Shown here: positions 12,852 through 23,577 of the stretch, piece by piece
Numbering within the stretch: position 1 is the first letter of the stretch
Layout: each line of letters opens with the position of its first letter
Translations under genes and position numbers: made by a program
NCBI GenBank assembly: GCA_037367355.1
Contig: CM074695.1
Coordinates: forward strand, 3,038,001 to 3,102,000
Reading direction: 5' to 3'
From: Neoscytalidium dimidiatum
Lineage: Eukaryota; Ascomycota; Dothideomycetes; Botryosphaeriales; Botryosphaeriaceae
DNA length: 64,000 nt
The notes under the pieces: generated by a model
What the model was told of the DNA's origin: nothing
Database searches by the model: none
The model's input: the letters and a program-made list of their open reading frames with translations, nothing else

Positions 12852-13397
12852 TCAGTCGGATGCCCTGACGCCCGGAATGTCCAAGTCCTCTCCCAGCGTC
12901 TTATCGCCGATCTTAATGGGCTGGACTGGCAGCAGGATATAGAGCATGCGCGCCCATTCCGTGTCGCTGAGATTGCGCCACGCGTGGTTGGTGCCCCTCT
13001 GGATGCTGATGTCGCCCCTCTTCATTATCCTCTTTTCGCCCGAGTCCAGGATGAGCTCCACCTCGCCTTCCAGCACCACCCCGTAGTCCAGGCTGACGGT
13101 CCGGTGCATCGGCGATGTTGCCCCGGGCCTCATGTCCACCATGCGCAGCACCGACCCATTGGAGATTGTGATTCCCGGGAGGTTCGTCAAGAAATGCTGA
13201 TACACGCCGATATCCTTGTTGTCGTTCAGGTCGATCGGGTAGCCCTTGGTGGCGTAGCAGAGCGCGAAGTCCGCGTCCTTGGGCAGCGTGTACATTGGTG
13301 TGTCCTCTCCGACATCGTCGAGAAATATTTCCTTTCCGTCCGGAGCGTGTCCCGTGATAAATCGCTTCGTGGGACGGATGTTCTTTTCGACCGACAT
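12852..13397 (-). CDS. Small single-domain cupin protein
   Basis: Intronless, 181 aa, no signal peptide. The beta-barrel core lies at residues 85-155. Cupin motif 1 reads PGATSPMHRTVSLDYG...EGE: His98 is kept, the second His of the usual HxH is Thr100, and the usual Glu is Asp104. Motif 2 (RGDISIQRGTNHAWRN) keeps His138 and Asn142. Single cupins of this type bind a metal and act as dioxygenases, isomerases or small-molecule binding proteins. The exact reaction cannot be read from sequence. It lies 443 bp downstream of the monooxygenase-decarboxylase gene, on the same strand, and 0.7 kb upstream of the regulator, which suggests a shared pathway. Confidence 0.85.
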   Translation of the reverse strand: MSVEKNIRPTKRFITGHAPDGKEIFLDDVGEDTPMYTLPKDADFALCYATKGYPIDLNDNKDIGVYQHFLTNLPGITISNGSVLRMVDMRPGATSPMHRTVSLDYGVVLEGEVELILDSGEKRIMKRGDISIQRGTNHAWRNLSDTEWARMLYILLPVQPIKIGDKTLGEDLDIPGVRASD

Positions 13398-13840
13398 GGT
13401 GTGCGTTGTTTATTGGAATAAGAGCTAGGATCGGGGGAGATGGATGTGATCGATTGCGCGTTCTTCTGAGGCTGTACTGCCCTCCTGCAGGGCTGGGAGG
13501 GGTTCTGCCAGCTTTTATTTAACACGAAATGCCTCTTCGGATATCATGGTTCAAACGTTAGCCGACACGTGCCGATGTGGAGGAGGCCAAACCCACCACT
13601 TGCAGCCGCTCAATGGCCCCCTCACAGCCTCTGCCGCCAGCTCCCCGCCTACCCATTATGGATAGTGGGGCATCTCCGCCTCTGGGCCGTTCGCTGTGCC
13701 GGAATTGCGGGCACTTTGCACGACGTCTGCTTCGCACGCGCGAAATAGTACGCTCCATCGTTCGCACGAGGGCATAGGTGGATGTTGCAGGATATCAACG
13801 CTCAATTTCAAAAAAAGTTGGAACTATTCTATGCTACAGT
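13398..13840. other. Promoter of the cupin gene / 3' flank of the fused monooxygenase
   Basis: 443 bp without a supported gene. It carries the cupin leader and the 3' flank of the monooxygenase-decarboxylase gene. No clear binding-site array was seen. Confidence 0.45.
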
Positions 13841-16421
13841 TTACAATTTGGCAAGACCTTCGTCCACCGGCTTCGCGCTGGAGACGTCGGGAACACCTTC
13901 TGACTCAACAACCTTTGCGCCAACGACCTCAAACACAGGAATTTCCGCTAGCCTGGAGATGACGTGGTGAAGAGTGGGCAGAGCGTCCCAGTCCATGGCA
14001 TCAAACTTGACGCTGCCAGTCTTCGCCTTCCACATCTTCTTCACGGTGGTCGGGACGACCTTCGACTCTTCCGCATGTGGCACGAACACGGTGTGCTCGG
14101 ATGCCGCCTTTCCACGGTTGTAAACCTCCGGGATGTACCTGTAGACGAGGATGCCGTCATCCGCCTCGCCGCCGATGGTGCCCTTCTCAGCCGAGGGATC
14201 CACCTCCTCCAGACCCTCGAGCGCGACTTCGCCGAAGGTGGCGCCCTGCCAGCCGGTCTGGTACCTGTAGCTTTGGTGCCTGCGGTGGATGTCAATGGTG
14301 CAATACAGCTTCGGCATGCCGAGCTCCTCGCGACCGCTGACGATGGGGTCCGTCAAGCTCTCAAAGAGAATCGGCATGTATGTACCAGAGATGGTCTCGC
14401 CGTTCTTCTTCGTGTACTGCACATTGTGGATGTAGAGGCCGAAGTGGCGGTAACCACCTCCGCCCAGCCAGTCCATTTTGTTCAGCGTCGTCTGCGAGAA
14501 GCTGGCATACGCGATGGTCCCAGGAGTGGACAGCTTGAACTGCTGGTTCGGGAACAGGGTCTGCAGCACTGTTGCCGAGGTCTTGAACTTGATGGAGGCC
14601 GTGGTTGCGGTGCTGTGCGTAGCTTTGCGCGGGTTGCCCCAGAAGTCCTGGCGGGGCCCGGGCATGGGTCCGAAGACGATGGGCTGGCGCCAGTACAAGT
14701 TGGGATTCTGGGCCCACTGCCAGCGCCTGAACTTGTCGGACGCGCTGTCCCATTCGTCATGGCTGAAGTTATAGTTGGAGTTGCCGATCACTGAACGCTT
14801 CGTCAGCTGGGACCGGATCGCAGGAAGGTGGTTGCTCAAGTGATGACTTACTGTCAAGCGGTTCATCCTGGATGTCACGCCCAGCCTGCTGGGAGAAGCG
14901 CTGGATCTTGGTGCAGCGCTCGTAGCGGAAGTCAAAGTACAGCTTCAGCCGCTGCGGCACGTCTTCCGGCTTCGTGCCCTTGGGCAGGACAACGGCCAGT
15001 GCTGCCGCGTCCTCCATGGCTTGACCGGCGCCCTGACCCTGGTCTGGACGTTCGTTAGCTCCAAACTCAGGGTTCTGCAAGAAGTAATCGATGCTTACGC
15101 GGCAGGTAAGGGTGTGCAGCGTCACCCAACAAGGCGAGCTTCTCGTGCACCCAAGTGGGGAGCGGTTCCAGGTCTAGCAGTTCCCAAACCTTGAGCGTCT
15201 CCTCGTCGGCCTTGTCGAGGAGAGCCACGAGGTCGGGATCGAATTTGCTGTAGACTTCAAGCAGTCTGCTTTTCTTGCCAGTCTTATTCCAGTCTGTTCG
15301 CAAGCAATCAGCATCCAATCTCTCCTTTTCTTCTTTCCGCCCGATCATGCTTCCCTTTTTAAGAAAAACGCACCTTCAGCAGAGGCATCGCTCTCCTCCT
15401 TGGGATGGATGCAGTTAAAGTTCAACATCGTGTTGTCCACGCAAGGGTAAACGACAACACGGCGGTCCGAGCCGTAGATGATGTGCATCTCGCCATCCTT
15501 CTGCGCGAACTTGGCCGAGCGCGGGTCCGCAAGGGCAGCATCACGCGGCACAAGGAAACGGAAGGCACTCTTGCTCGAAGGATACGCCTTGACCTCACAG
15601 CCAGGGACCTTGTGGCGGGCGTTGGACTGCATACAAGGCGAATTCGTCAGCGAACAACTTCCTTGAGGACGCCAGGAGTGGAGGCAGACTTACGTGAACA
15701 CCGTCAGCTCCGATGACCAGGTCACCCTGGACCGTCTGCCCGTCCTCGAGCGTCACCGTTGCAGTGTGCGGGTCGACGTCGACGACGCGGCTCGAGGTAC
15801 GGAGCTCGCAGGGAGTTGTTCCCAGCGCGTCCAACTCCGTGGCTTTCTTCTTGAGAGCTTCATGCAGGTGCACGCGGTACACCAGGAGCCATTTCTACAA
15901 CGGATCATCAACACCGTGTTCTCTGACAAGTCAATGAATCGCAGAAGCATGTCCACATACGTGCTGGTAGATCTTCCCCATCTCTCCGACTGGTAGCGAG
16001 TGAATAATCTTTCCATCGCTCTCATACTCGGTCAAGATCTTAGTTTCGACAGCGCCAAACGTCTCAGCGTCGATGCCAATGCGTTTAAGGACACCGTTGC
16101 TGTTTGGTGCAAGATGTACGGCAGCACCGAGCTCGCAGGCGAAGCGGGACTGCTCCAAGACCTAATCACAGTATTTTTGAGTTTTTTTTTTTTTTTTTTC
16201 CTGGCCGTGAGGAGGGTAAGATGTTGAAGCAGACGTACAGTCACTTTGTGGCCTTGTTGCCGCAAGTAAATGGCAGCGGTCAAACCACCAATGCCGGCGC
16301 CGATGATGATGACATGCAGCGGGGCAGCACCGTGCGTGGCTGCTCCGTTGCCGTTGGCGTGGCCATTTGTATGGCCGTTCACGCCGTCGCCATTAAGAAT
16401 GCCGCCATTTGTTATGGCCAT
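13841..16421 (-). CDS. FAD-dependent monooxygenase fused to an acetoacetate-decarboxylase-like domain
   Basis: Seven exons on the minus strand: 16421-16239, 16161-15961, 15894-15694, 15626-15374, 15293-15099, 15043-14852 and 14790-13841 (724 aa). All joins are in phase. Residues 36-405 are a PF01494-type aromatic hydroxylase: GAGIGG (41-46), VLEQS after exon 1, GADGVH at the end of exon 3, and GDAAHPYLPHQGQGAGQAMEDA across exons 5/6. Exon 7 (residues 409-724) is an acetoacetate decarboxylase (ADC) family domain. Its GREELGMPK segment (Lys569) looks like the family's lysine-bearing motif, though I did not align it. The N-terminus is Asn/Gly-rich. Likely role: hydroxylation of a ring followed by decarboxylation or related C-C chemistry by the second domain. 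The substrate is unknown. Intron 1 holds an 18-nt homopolymer. Confidence 0.88.
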
Positions 16422-17982
16422 GGTGGGGATTGGGTTCGAAGAGCCTCTCGGGTCTAGTCCGCTGAGCGACGGGGTACACGCAGCCGAACAAGAAATGACA
16501 AGGACAAGAAGGCAGTCAGGAAGAGGAGGAGCGGATCAGAAGACGGGCTTGGTAGAAAAAGTCTCTCTGCAGGGTGATCAAGAGATGTCACAGGTTTAGG
16601 GCGACTTTGTTGAAACAAATAACAAAATCAACGGGCACCTCGTAGGCCGCGAGCGCTACCAAGGGAAGCAGTGAGGGCCATGCACCACTTTGCTCCTCCA
16701 CATCGCGAAGCCGCCACATGTCCGTACCGTTTCTCCCGCGACCAATTGGCCCCGTTCGCACCGAGCGCGCCCACCTTTCCAGCAAGAGGCTGAGCTGCTG
16801 ACTACCTTTTTTTTTTTTTTTTTTGGGTGAAGTTGTACACTGCAACACCAAGAGCCGTAGCCAACCTGCGCGCCCTCTCGCTATACGAATCATTACCTCC
16901 TTCGTACGACTTCCCTTCCGTTGTCCTCCGCCTACTCTGAACCACACTGCGCGCGCTACAACTGCCGAGCGCGTCTCCGGGATTGGGGCTGATGAAGCGG
17001 CTGTCCTTTGGCGTCACGCGCGGACGCGTTGTCCACGACCCAGGCGCAGAAGGGACGGTGGCGATGCTGGCCGAGCGCGAGGAGCGCGCGTGTGCTGGGA
17101 ACGCCTCATCGGGACCACATTCTCGCCCCAAGAATGTGGAGGTCCCGAGATGTGGGCGGGGCGGCACAGACCCCTCCCGGCCCTCCTCACCCAGACTGTC
17201 ACCAGGCACTGCGCTTTACTGGAGGCTTGGTCATACAGTCGCGCGTGCATCATACTACTCGCTTCGTTGGACTGAGTGTGGGGGAAGCTCCGTGCGGAGA
17301 CTCAAGGTGTGGCGCACGACAGGGGTCATGGGTACTCCGGCTGGCTGCTTGCCAGGTCGAGCTGTGTTTTTTTTTTTTTTTTTTCGTTTCGGGAGTTGGA
17401 GACGGGACAAAGGGGGTCTTGCATGAAGGCAAACGACGCCTCTCCGGGATTTCCGGACGGGGGCGTCGTTTGTACACGCACTTTCAGAGGTTTCGTCTTC
17501 TCCCACCTTTTTCGCCAGAGAGACATTGTATCGCGGATGTCATCGTGCAGAGGTCATGGGCAGCAGCATGCGCGTCATCGCACATTTTCTGGGGATAGAG
17601 TTTCGTGGGGAGAGAGAGCGAATTAGACTCTCGACAGTTTCGCGGCGAACTGTATGTACGGTACATTGCTGACTGACTAGCTTTCGGGAAATCCTGGCCC
17701 GTCCCCCCACCAATCCGGCTGCAGCTCTCCCCGGTCAACCGTCGCGCCAGTACTGCGAGCGAACGAGGAAGATTGGGTGAAGGAAGACAAAGTATGGGAA
17801 GACATCAGCACCACATGCGTTCCTCATGCCACGGTGAAAAATCGTCGCCAGATCCTCATCATAAAAAAGCAATGTTCATTTGACCAAACCATAACACGTT
17901 CAACGATCCCATCTCACCGCCGTTTTCTTTTTCGATAGTGTGGAAAAAGGCAACGCTGCTCGGAACAAGACGACGCAGTTAC
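16422..17982. other. Intergenic region with long T tracts
   Basis: 1.56 kb with no supported gene. It contains two T18 runs at 16807-16824 and 17367-17384 and otherwise ordinary composition. Overlapping short frames occur on both strands and none shows a domain or plausible splice pattern. It carries the promoter of the fused monooxygenase and the 3' flank of the MFS gene. Confidence 0.5.
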
Positions 17983-20064
17983 TTACTCACCAACCTCGCG
18001 ATCCTCATGCCAGTGCGCCAGCTTCCGGACGAACCCCCACTGCCAGGTCGCGTGCCGGATGCGCTTGCCCCAGATGTAGAAGGGGATCCAGCCGAGCATG
18101 ACGGCGCCCGAGATGCCCGCCATGGCGCCGAAGGCACGCTCGTAGCCGGACTGCGAGATCCAGGGGTTGGTGTAGAAGGAGAGGAGGAAGCCGAAGGCAG
18201 CTGTGTGAGAACAGAGTCAGCACATGGATGGGGGGGTGGGTGCGACTCGAGGGAAAAGGGACACACGCACACTTGAAGGCGAACTGGGTGACGGTGACCT
18301 CGCCGGCGACGGGACGGTAGGCGTCGATGGTGTAGACGAGACTGACGTTCGTGGCTTGCACGATGGAGAAGTTGACTGTTCCGGACATTAGCATCGTTCT
18401 TGCTTCCCCTCTGCCCCTATTTCTTCGGGATCCTGAAAGCACAGAGAGGGAGAGGGAGAGAGAGGGAGAGAGAGAGAGGGAGAGGGAGAGAAAACTCACG
18501 CAAACCCAACCCCATCGTCGCGCACATCCAATGAAGCCGCAGCCCGACGCCCTCGCCGTACAGCACCAGCGACAGCGGCGCCGTGACGACGCTGATCATG
18601 ATGGCCGGCAGGCGCATCTCGGGCTCCCTGACGCCGCCGTTGCGCTTGGTCAGGAAGTCGGCGCACCAGTCGGAGAAGTGGCCGCCGAAGAAGATGCCGA
18701 TGAGGGAGCCGAGGATGCTGGCGATGAAGCACAGGCCGGCCTGGTAGGGCTCGAAGCCGTAGGCCTCGCTGAAGGCGGACGCGAAGTTGGACGTGATGGC
18801 GACGAGGAAGCCGATGGTGACGGCCATGACGAGCGTGGCCCACAGCACCGGCGGCAGGAAGAGCATCACGCACGGCCGCCAGAACATCTTCCACAGCGAC
18901 TCCTGCGTGTGCACCCCCGTGAAGATGCGCAGCCCGCGCGCCCACGACCGCGCCCCGCCCGCCGCCGCGCCCCGCGACCTCGACGCCGACGGGCTCGCGG
19001 TCCCGCCCGCGGCGTGCTCGACCCGCGACTCGACCGCGTAGCCCGCCTCGCCGCCCTTGCGGAACTCGAGCTCCTTGATCGAGTCCGCGTCCGACGCCGT
19101 CGCCGGCCCCCGCTCGTACTCGGTCTCCGGGAAGGTGAAGATGATGAGCAGCGTCGCGAAGCCGATCAGCGCGACCGCGATCCAGTAGCCGTAGCGCCAG
19201 TGCAGGTTGATGCTGACCAGCCCGCAGACGAGGATGCCGCCGCCGACGCCCGCGCCGAGAAAGCACGTGTAGATGCTGATGGGGAGAGTCGTCAGTGATT
19301 ATCAACCCTTTCAATTTTTTTTTATTTTTTTTTTGATGGTTTCGAAGATTTCGTGGTGGGTCAGTACTCACGCCATGACGGTGCCGCGCTCGTGCAGGAA
19401 GAAGATATCGGAGATGGTGAGCGGAGCCAGCGTCTCCGACGCACCCGCGCCCGCGCCCATCAGGATGCGTGCCGTCAGCTCGCTGCCGTACGACGTCGCG
19501 CCGCCCGCCCAGGCCGCGCACGCCGTGTACAGGATGAAGGAGGACACGTAGATGGGCCGCCGGCCGAACTTGACGATCAGCGGCATCCAGATCAGGTTGC
19601 TCATGCCCTGGAGGAGCGCCGTGGTCGTGAAGAAGTAGGACGCCTTGGCGATGTAGCTCTCGAACTTTGGGCCCGGTGGTCCGAAGAAGTCGGTCGTGAT
19701 CTCGACCATGGACACGGTTGGGCCGGCGGCCAGGAAGTTGCTGAAGAAGATGGCTAGCGAGAGGAGGATGGCGAGATAGTATCTATATGCCCGCGACCTG
19801 TTGTTGACGAATTAGCCCCCCCTTTTTTTCCCCCAGGGGTGGTGAGGTAGTGTTGTGAACTTGCCAGTTGAGGGGATCATTGGGACTGCACAACCGTAGA
19901 TCAGTATGCTGTTCTCAGCTCTGTCAGTTCTGTCGATACACTTACTCGTCGGACGGCGTGGGAATGAGGATAATCTCATTCGTTTCATGATGGCGCAGAC
20001 GCAGACTACCGAGTGTCTGCTCCTTCCGCAGTCCATCTTTTGTCTCGACGGTCTTGATGGCCAT
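17983..20064 (-). CDS. MFS transporter
   Basis: Six exons on the minus strand: 20064-19946, 19885-19865, 19797-19372, 19275-18500, 18375-18271 and 18200-17983 (554 aa). Exon 2 is a 21-nt microexon. It is followed by a GC-AG intron (donor GCAAGT, 19864-19798), and only this choice restores the family signature DPNDPLNWSRAYRYY. The protein has about 12 hydrophobic segments, the loop motif KFGRRPIY after TM2/3, and GAGAGASETL further on. A long polar central loop with Ala/Ser/Arg repeats lies near residues 250-300, and the end is HWHEDREVGE. It probably exports or imports the cluster's substrate or product across the plasma membrane (inference from context). It is divergent from the FAD oxidase gene over 763 bp. 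Intron 4 carries a CT-rich microsatellite (about 18435-18492). Confidence 0.88.
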
Positions 20065-20827
20065 GGTTGCAAAAGCTCTTCCGCGATGTTGATACCCTCA
20101 CACAAGACACGAGTCGGAGAGGAGGTGTTGAGGTCCCGCCGATGGGCCTTGACGTGGCGATGGGGGGGGAATAAACGCAAAAGAGGTGCTCGTGCAGGGC
20201 CATTTACATGCTTGCAACGGAGACGCGAAGCTGTAGCGGTATCATTGGCCGATGATCCCTGCACGGCACATCCCCCATACTAAAGACCCCCATGGGGGAC
20301 CGCGGTATGAGCCGGGTGTGCATCGGGTCCACCTTTCAACAAAGAGTCACTTTGGGCGGAACACCCGGGTCCAGTCTAGATCCTTGCGCTCAGCTTAGCC
20401 TCCCTTAGACGATTCAAGCCACAGTGCGGGGCCCCGGATCCTCTTCGATTCAATGGCACGTCCGGACATTTCCAGCCGCGCGTTTGCGCCTTCTCTGCCA
20501 ACAATCGCTCGGAAGCTGAAGAGGAATGGAATGCGCGACGGTACGGAACAGCCGATCGTGGGGGCCGAGGGTGTTGGCGCATTAGTGCCCGCTTTTTCTT
20601 GGAATAGAGACGTGGTCCCGAAACAACGACCACCCTTTCGACCCTGCAGCGTTAGTATCATCGCTTGCGTCTATCGGCTCCCCCGAGCATCTACCGCCTA
20701 CAATTCGCCCGAAAGCCAGGACGATATTTGAGTTGGCTAGAAAGTTTGAAAAGGCGCAGATTTTGCCCTATGATGATTCTTCGTATTGCATCATTCCCGT
20801 TTTAACCCCAACCAGATAAGGACCAGA
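20065..20827. promoter_or_regulatory. Shared divergent promoter of the MFS transporter and FAD oxidase
   Basis: 763 bp between two divergent start codons. It contains several CGG/CCG triplets, including CCGCGG near 20298 and CCCGGG near 20365, the sort of element Zn2Cys6 factors bind. This is suggestive only, because such triplets are common at this GC content. Confidence 0.4.
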
Positions 20828-22323
20828 ATGGCTGCTCTTCCAATCACGTGGAAGGAGGGGAGCGATGCCAGCGCGTATGAGAGGGCTCGCATTGGGCGTG
20901 TCTTCAATCATCGCAGGCCGGAGAGATATCCGATTGGTGTGATTGAAGCCACTGAAGAGTCCCACATTGTGGAGGCAGTCCAGCTCGCCAAGGAGAAGAA
21001 GTGCAGGCTCTCCGTTCGTTCGGGCGGCCATTCTTGGGCTGCTTGGAGCGTCAGGGATGAGGCCATACTTCTCGATCTTGGGCAGTACAAGCAGATCGAT
21101 CTGGACGAAAAGACGGGCATCGTTAAGGCGTCTCCGAGCACGACTGGGCGGATGCTCAACGGGTTCCTCGCTACCAAGGGGCGTCTTTTCGCTGGTGGTC
21201 ACTGTCCGGATGTCGGTATCGGTGGTTTCCTACTCCAGGGAGGGATGGGTTGGAATTGTAAGGTAAGTGCCCTTAAAACTTAAAGCAATTGCACGTGGGT
21301 TGATATCCGGTACAGAACTGGGGCTGGGCTTGTGAACAAGTTGTCGCAATCGATGTTGTGACAGCTGACGGCCAGCTGCTCCACTGCACTGAGCAGGATA
21401 ATAGCGAGCTACTTTGGGCTGCTCGTGGAGCGGGCCCAGGATTCCCGGCGGTCGTCACCAGGTTCCATCTCCAGACCAGGCCATCGTACAGCTGCATGCG
21501 GTCCTCGGCATACATTTATGCCAACGCGGATTTCAAGAAGGCAATGAACTGGATCCTGAGCGTAAATCTCAAAATCAAACAAGCCTCAACCCCGTACAGA
21601 AGTACTTACCATTCTTAGATCACCGACAACTATGATCCCGACACTGAAGTGGTCCTCGTCGCGAGTTACCCGCCTGGTTCCGATGAGATCGCCCACACAG
21701 TCCTCTTGGTCACCTTCAAGAATGATCCCGAAGAAGCAAGGAAAGCACTGCAGCCTGCACAAGACAGCCATCCAGCAGGAACAGTGCACGAATGGTTCAA
21801 TAAGGAAACAGACTTGCAGGATCAATACAAAGACCAGGGTGCAGCCAATCCGGAAGGTCACCGGTACCGTGTCGACAACGCTTATATCTCGAACGATGCC
21901 GATGTAGCTTCAGTCTTGGAGGAGGCCTTCACCACGCTTCCGACGAAGAAGACGTTCTCGCTCTGGTATTCCATGTCTCCAGGCACTCGGCGGCCACTGA
22001 AGGACATGGCACTCAGCATGCAGACGGACCATTACTTTGCAACCTATTCAATTTACGAAGACGCCAAAGATGACGAGTTGGCCAGCAACTGGGTAAGGAA
22101 GGTCATGGCTGGTATTGAGAGGCACTCTGATGGAGCATATCTTGGAGACTCCGACTTTCAGGTCCGCAGGACCAGATTCTGGGGCGAGAAGCAGGGCGCG
22201 AAGCTGATGGAGCTGCGCAGGAAGTGGGATCCGGAAGGCAGAATCTGCGGTTATCTAGACGAAGGAGACAGATCTAAGCAGAATGGGCTGGCCAATGTGC
22301 ACGAGTGGTCTGCCAAACTTTAG
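20828..22323 (+). CDS. FAD-linked oxidase of the berberine-bridge-enzyme type, bicovalent flavin signature
   Basis: Three exons: 20828-21262, 21316-21561 and 21619-22323 (461 aa). Introns are 53 and 57 nt (GTAAGT and GTAAAT donors). The start is the ATG preceding AALPITWKE. The PF01565 FAD-binding domain is clear: RSGGHSWAAW with His68, and GGHCPDVGIGG with Cys126. A His plus a Cys at these positions is the signature of 6-S-cysteinyl, 8-alpha-histidyl FAD. The substrate domain follows and the protein ends DPEGRICGYLDEGD...HEWSAKL. No signal peptide is visible, so it is probably intracellular, unlike secreted sugar oxidases of the family. It likely oxidises an alcohol, amine or ring carbon in the local pathway. 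Confidence 0.87.
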
Positions 22324-22809
22324 ACATCAGCAGCCCATTTCCATAGCGAGAATTCAGACTTCCTTGCGAGCACCTCAACAGCTCCCCCTTCTCGATTCCT
22401 GACTAGCGATGGTCAATACTCAATTAGGTAATCGAGTGCTTCCGGAACAGCCCAAGGGTCTCATCGGCGAGCTTTCGGGAACGGAGAGGAATGCGGGGTT
22501 GAGACAAGACCGGTGCGGGTGCAGCCGCCCACAGCCACACCTCGGTGCGCAGGGGCAGAGCTACGGAGCGCGTGGCCCACTATCCGGAGCACGTCCGCGT
22601 CATCTTTCTGTACGTAGTAAGCTTGCGAAATCTGGACCAGCGAGATGGTAGACAAATGCAACACATGATACATAAAGAAAATCGAAAACAGAACCAAGAG
22701 GTCGTAAGCATTCAATCAGACTTGAGTGGCGGAAACCAAGCAAAGAGACGGCAAGATAGAGACCTTACGCTTTTTCCGCGCCCACATCCACCCTCACGTC
22801 CTTCCCGAA
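22324..22809. other. Spacer between FAD oxidase and SDR genes
   Basis: 486 bp carrying the 3' flank of the oxidase and the promoter of the dehydrogenase. No gene supported. The SDR frame stays open upstream to 22726, but the first ATG in that frame with the expected family N-terminus is at 22810. Confidence 0.5.
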
Positions 22810-23577
22810 ATGGTCGAGCAGACGCTCCAAGGCAAAGTCGCCGTGATCTCGGGCTCCAGCTCAGGCATTGGCGCCGCCATCGCGCGCGAGCTCTCCTCCC
22901 GCGGCGCGACGGTCGTCATCAACTACCCGTTCGCCTCCCTGGAGCCCGAAGGCCGCAAGCTCGTCCAAGAACTCGCACCACGGCCCGCCCTCGCGGTCGA
23001 AGCCGACATCTCGACGACCACCGGGCCGGGGGCGCTCGTCGACGCGGCCGTCGCCGCCTACGGCCGCCTCGACATCGTCGTCAACAACGCGGCGCTGGCC
23101 ATCAACCTGCCCTTCGAAGAGCAGACGCTGGAGCACTGGGACAAGCTCGTCAACCTCAACGCGCGGGGCACCTTCCTCCTGACGCAATCGGCGCTCAAGC
23201 GCCTGACCAAACACGGCGGGCGCATCGTCAACATCGTGTCCGTGTCCTCGCGGGGCGCGCCGCCGCTGCAGACCATCTACGCGGGGACGAAAGGCATGGT
23301 GGACTCGTTCACGCGGTGCTGGGCGAAGGAGCTGCCGCCCAAGTACGGCTGCACCGTCAACGCTGTCTCGCCCGGGCCGACCATGACGGAAGGCTTCGCT
23401 GCCGCGGGGGAGGAGGCGATGAAGGTGCTGCAGCCGACGATCGACGCGACGCCTGCGGGAAAGCGGATGGGGGATCCGAGCGAGATCGCGTACGCGGTGG
23501 GGTTCCTGTGCGAGGAGCGGGCGCGGTGGATCAACGGCGAGCACCTTTTTGCGAACGGCGGGCTCTTTGTGGATTGA
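22810..23577 (+). CDS. Short-chain dehydrogenase/reductase (SDR)
   Basis: Intronless, 255 aa, the usual length of classical SDRs. The Rossmann motif GSSSGIG is at residues 15-21, NNAA at 92-95, catalytic Ser near 146, and YAGTK gives Tyr157 and Lys161. The C-terminal part has the PGPTMTEGF segment and ends INGEHLFANGGLFVD, typical of 3-oxoacyl-ACP-reductase-like SDRs. It uses NAD(P)H to reduce or oxidise a keto/hydroxy group. Codons are strongly GC-ended, more than in the preceding FAD oxidase gene. It lies 486 bp downstream of and co-directional with that oxidase, so both may modify the same metabolite. Confidence 0.9.
   Translation: MVEQTLQGKVAVISGSSSGIGAAIARELSSRGATVVINYPFASLEPEGRKLVQELAPRPALAVEADISTTTGPGALVDAAVAAYGRLDIVVNNAALAINLPFEEQTLEHWDKLVNLNARGTFLLTQSALKRLTKHGGRIVNIVSVSSRGAPPLQTIYAGTKGMVDSFTRCWAKELPPKYGCTVNAVSPGPTMTEGFAAAGEEAMKVLQPTIDATPAGKRMGDPSEIAYAVGFLCEERARWINGEHLFANGGLFVD

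Noticed and set aside
9144..23577. Classical secondary-metabolite cluster with PKS, NRPS or terpene core.
   Set aside because: None of the six genes is a backbone enzyme, and no unassigned frame in the interval is long enough for one.
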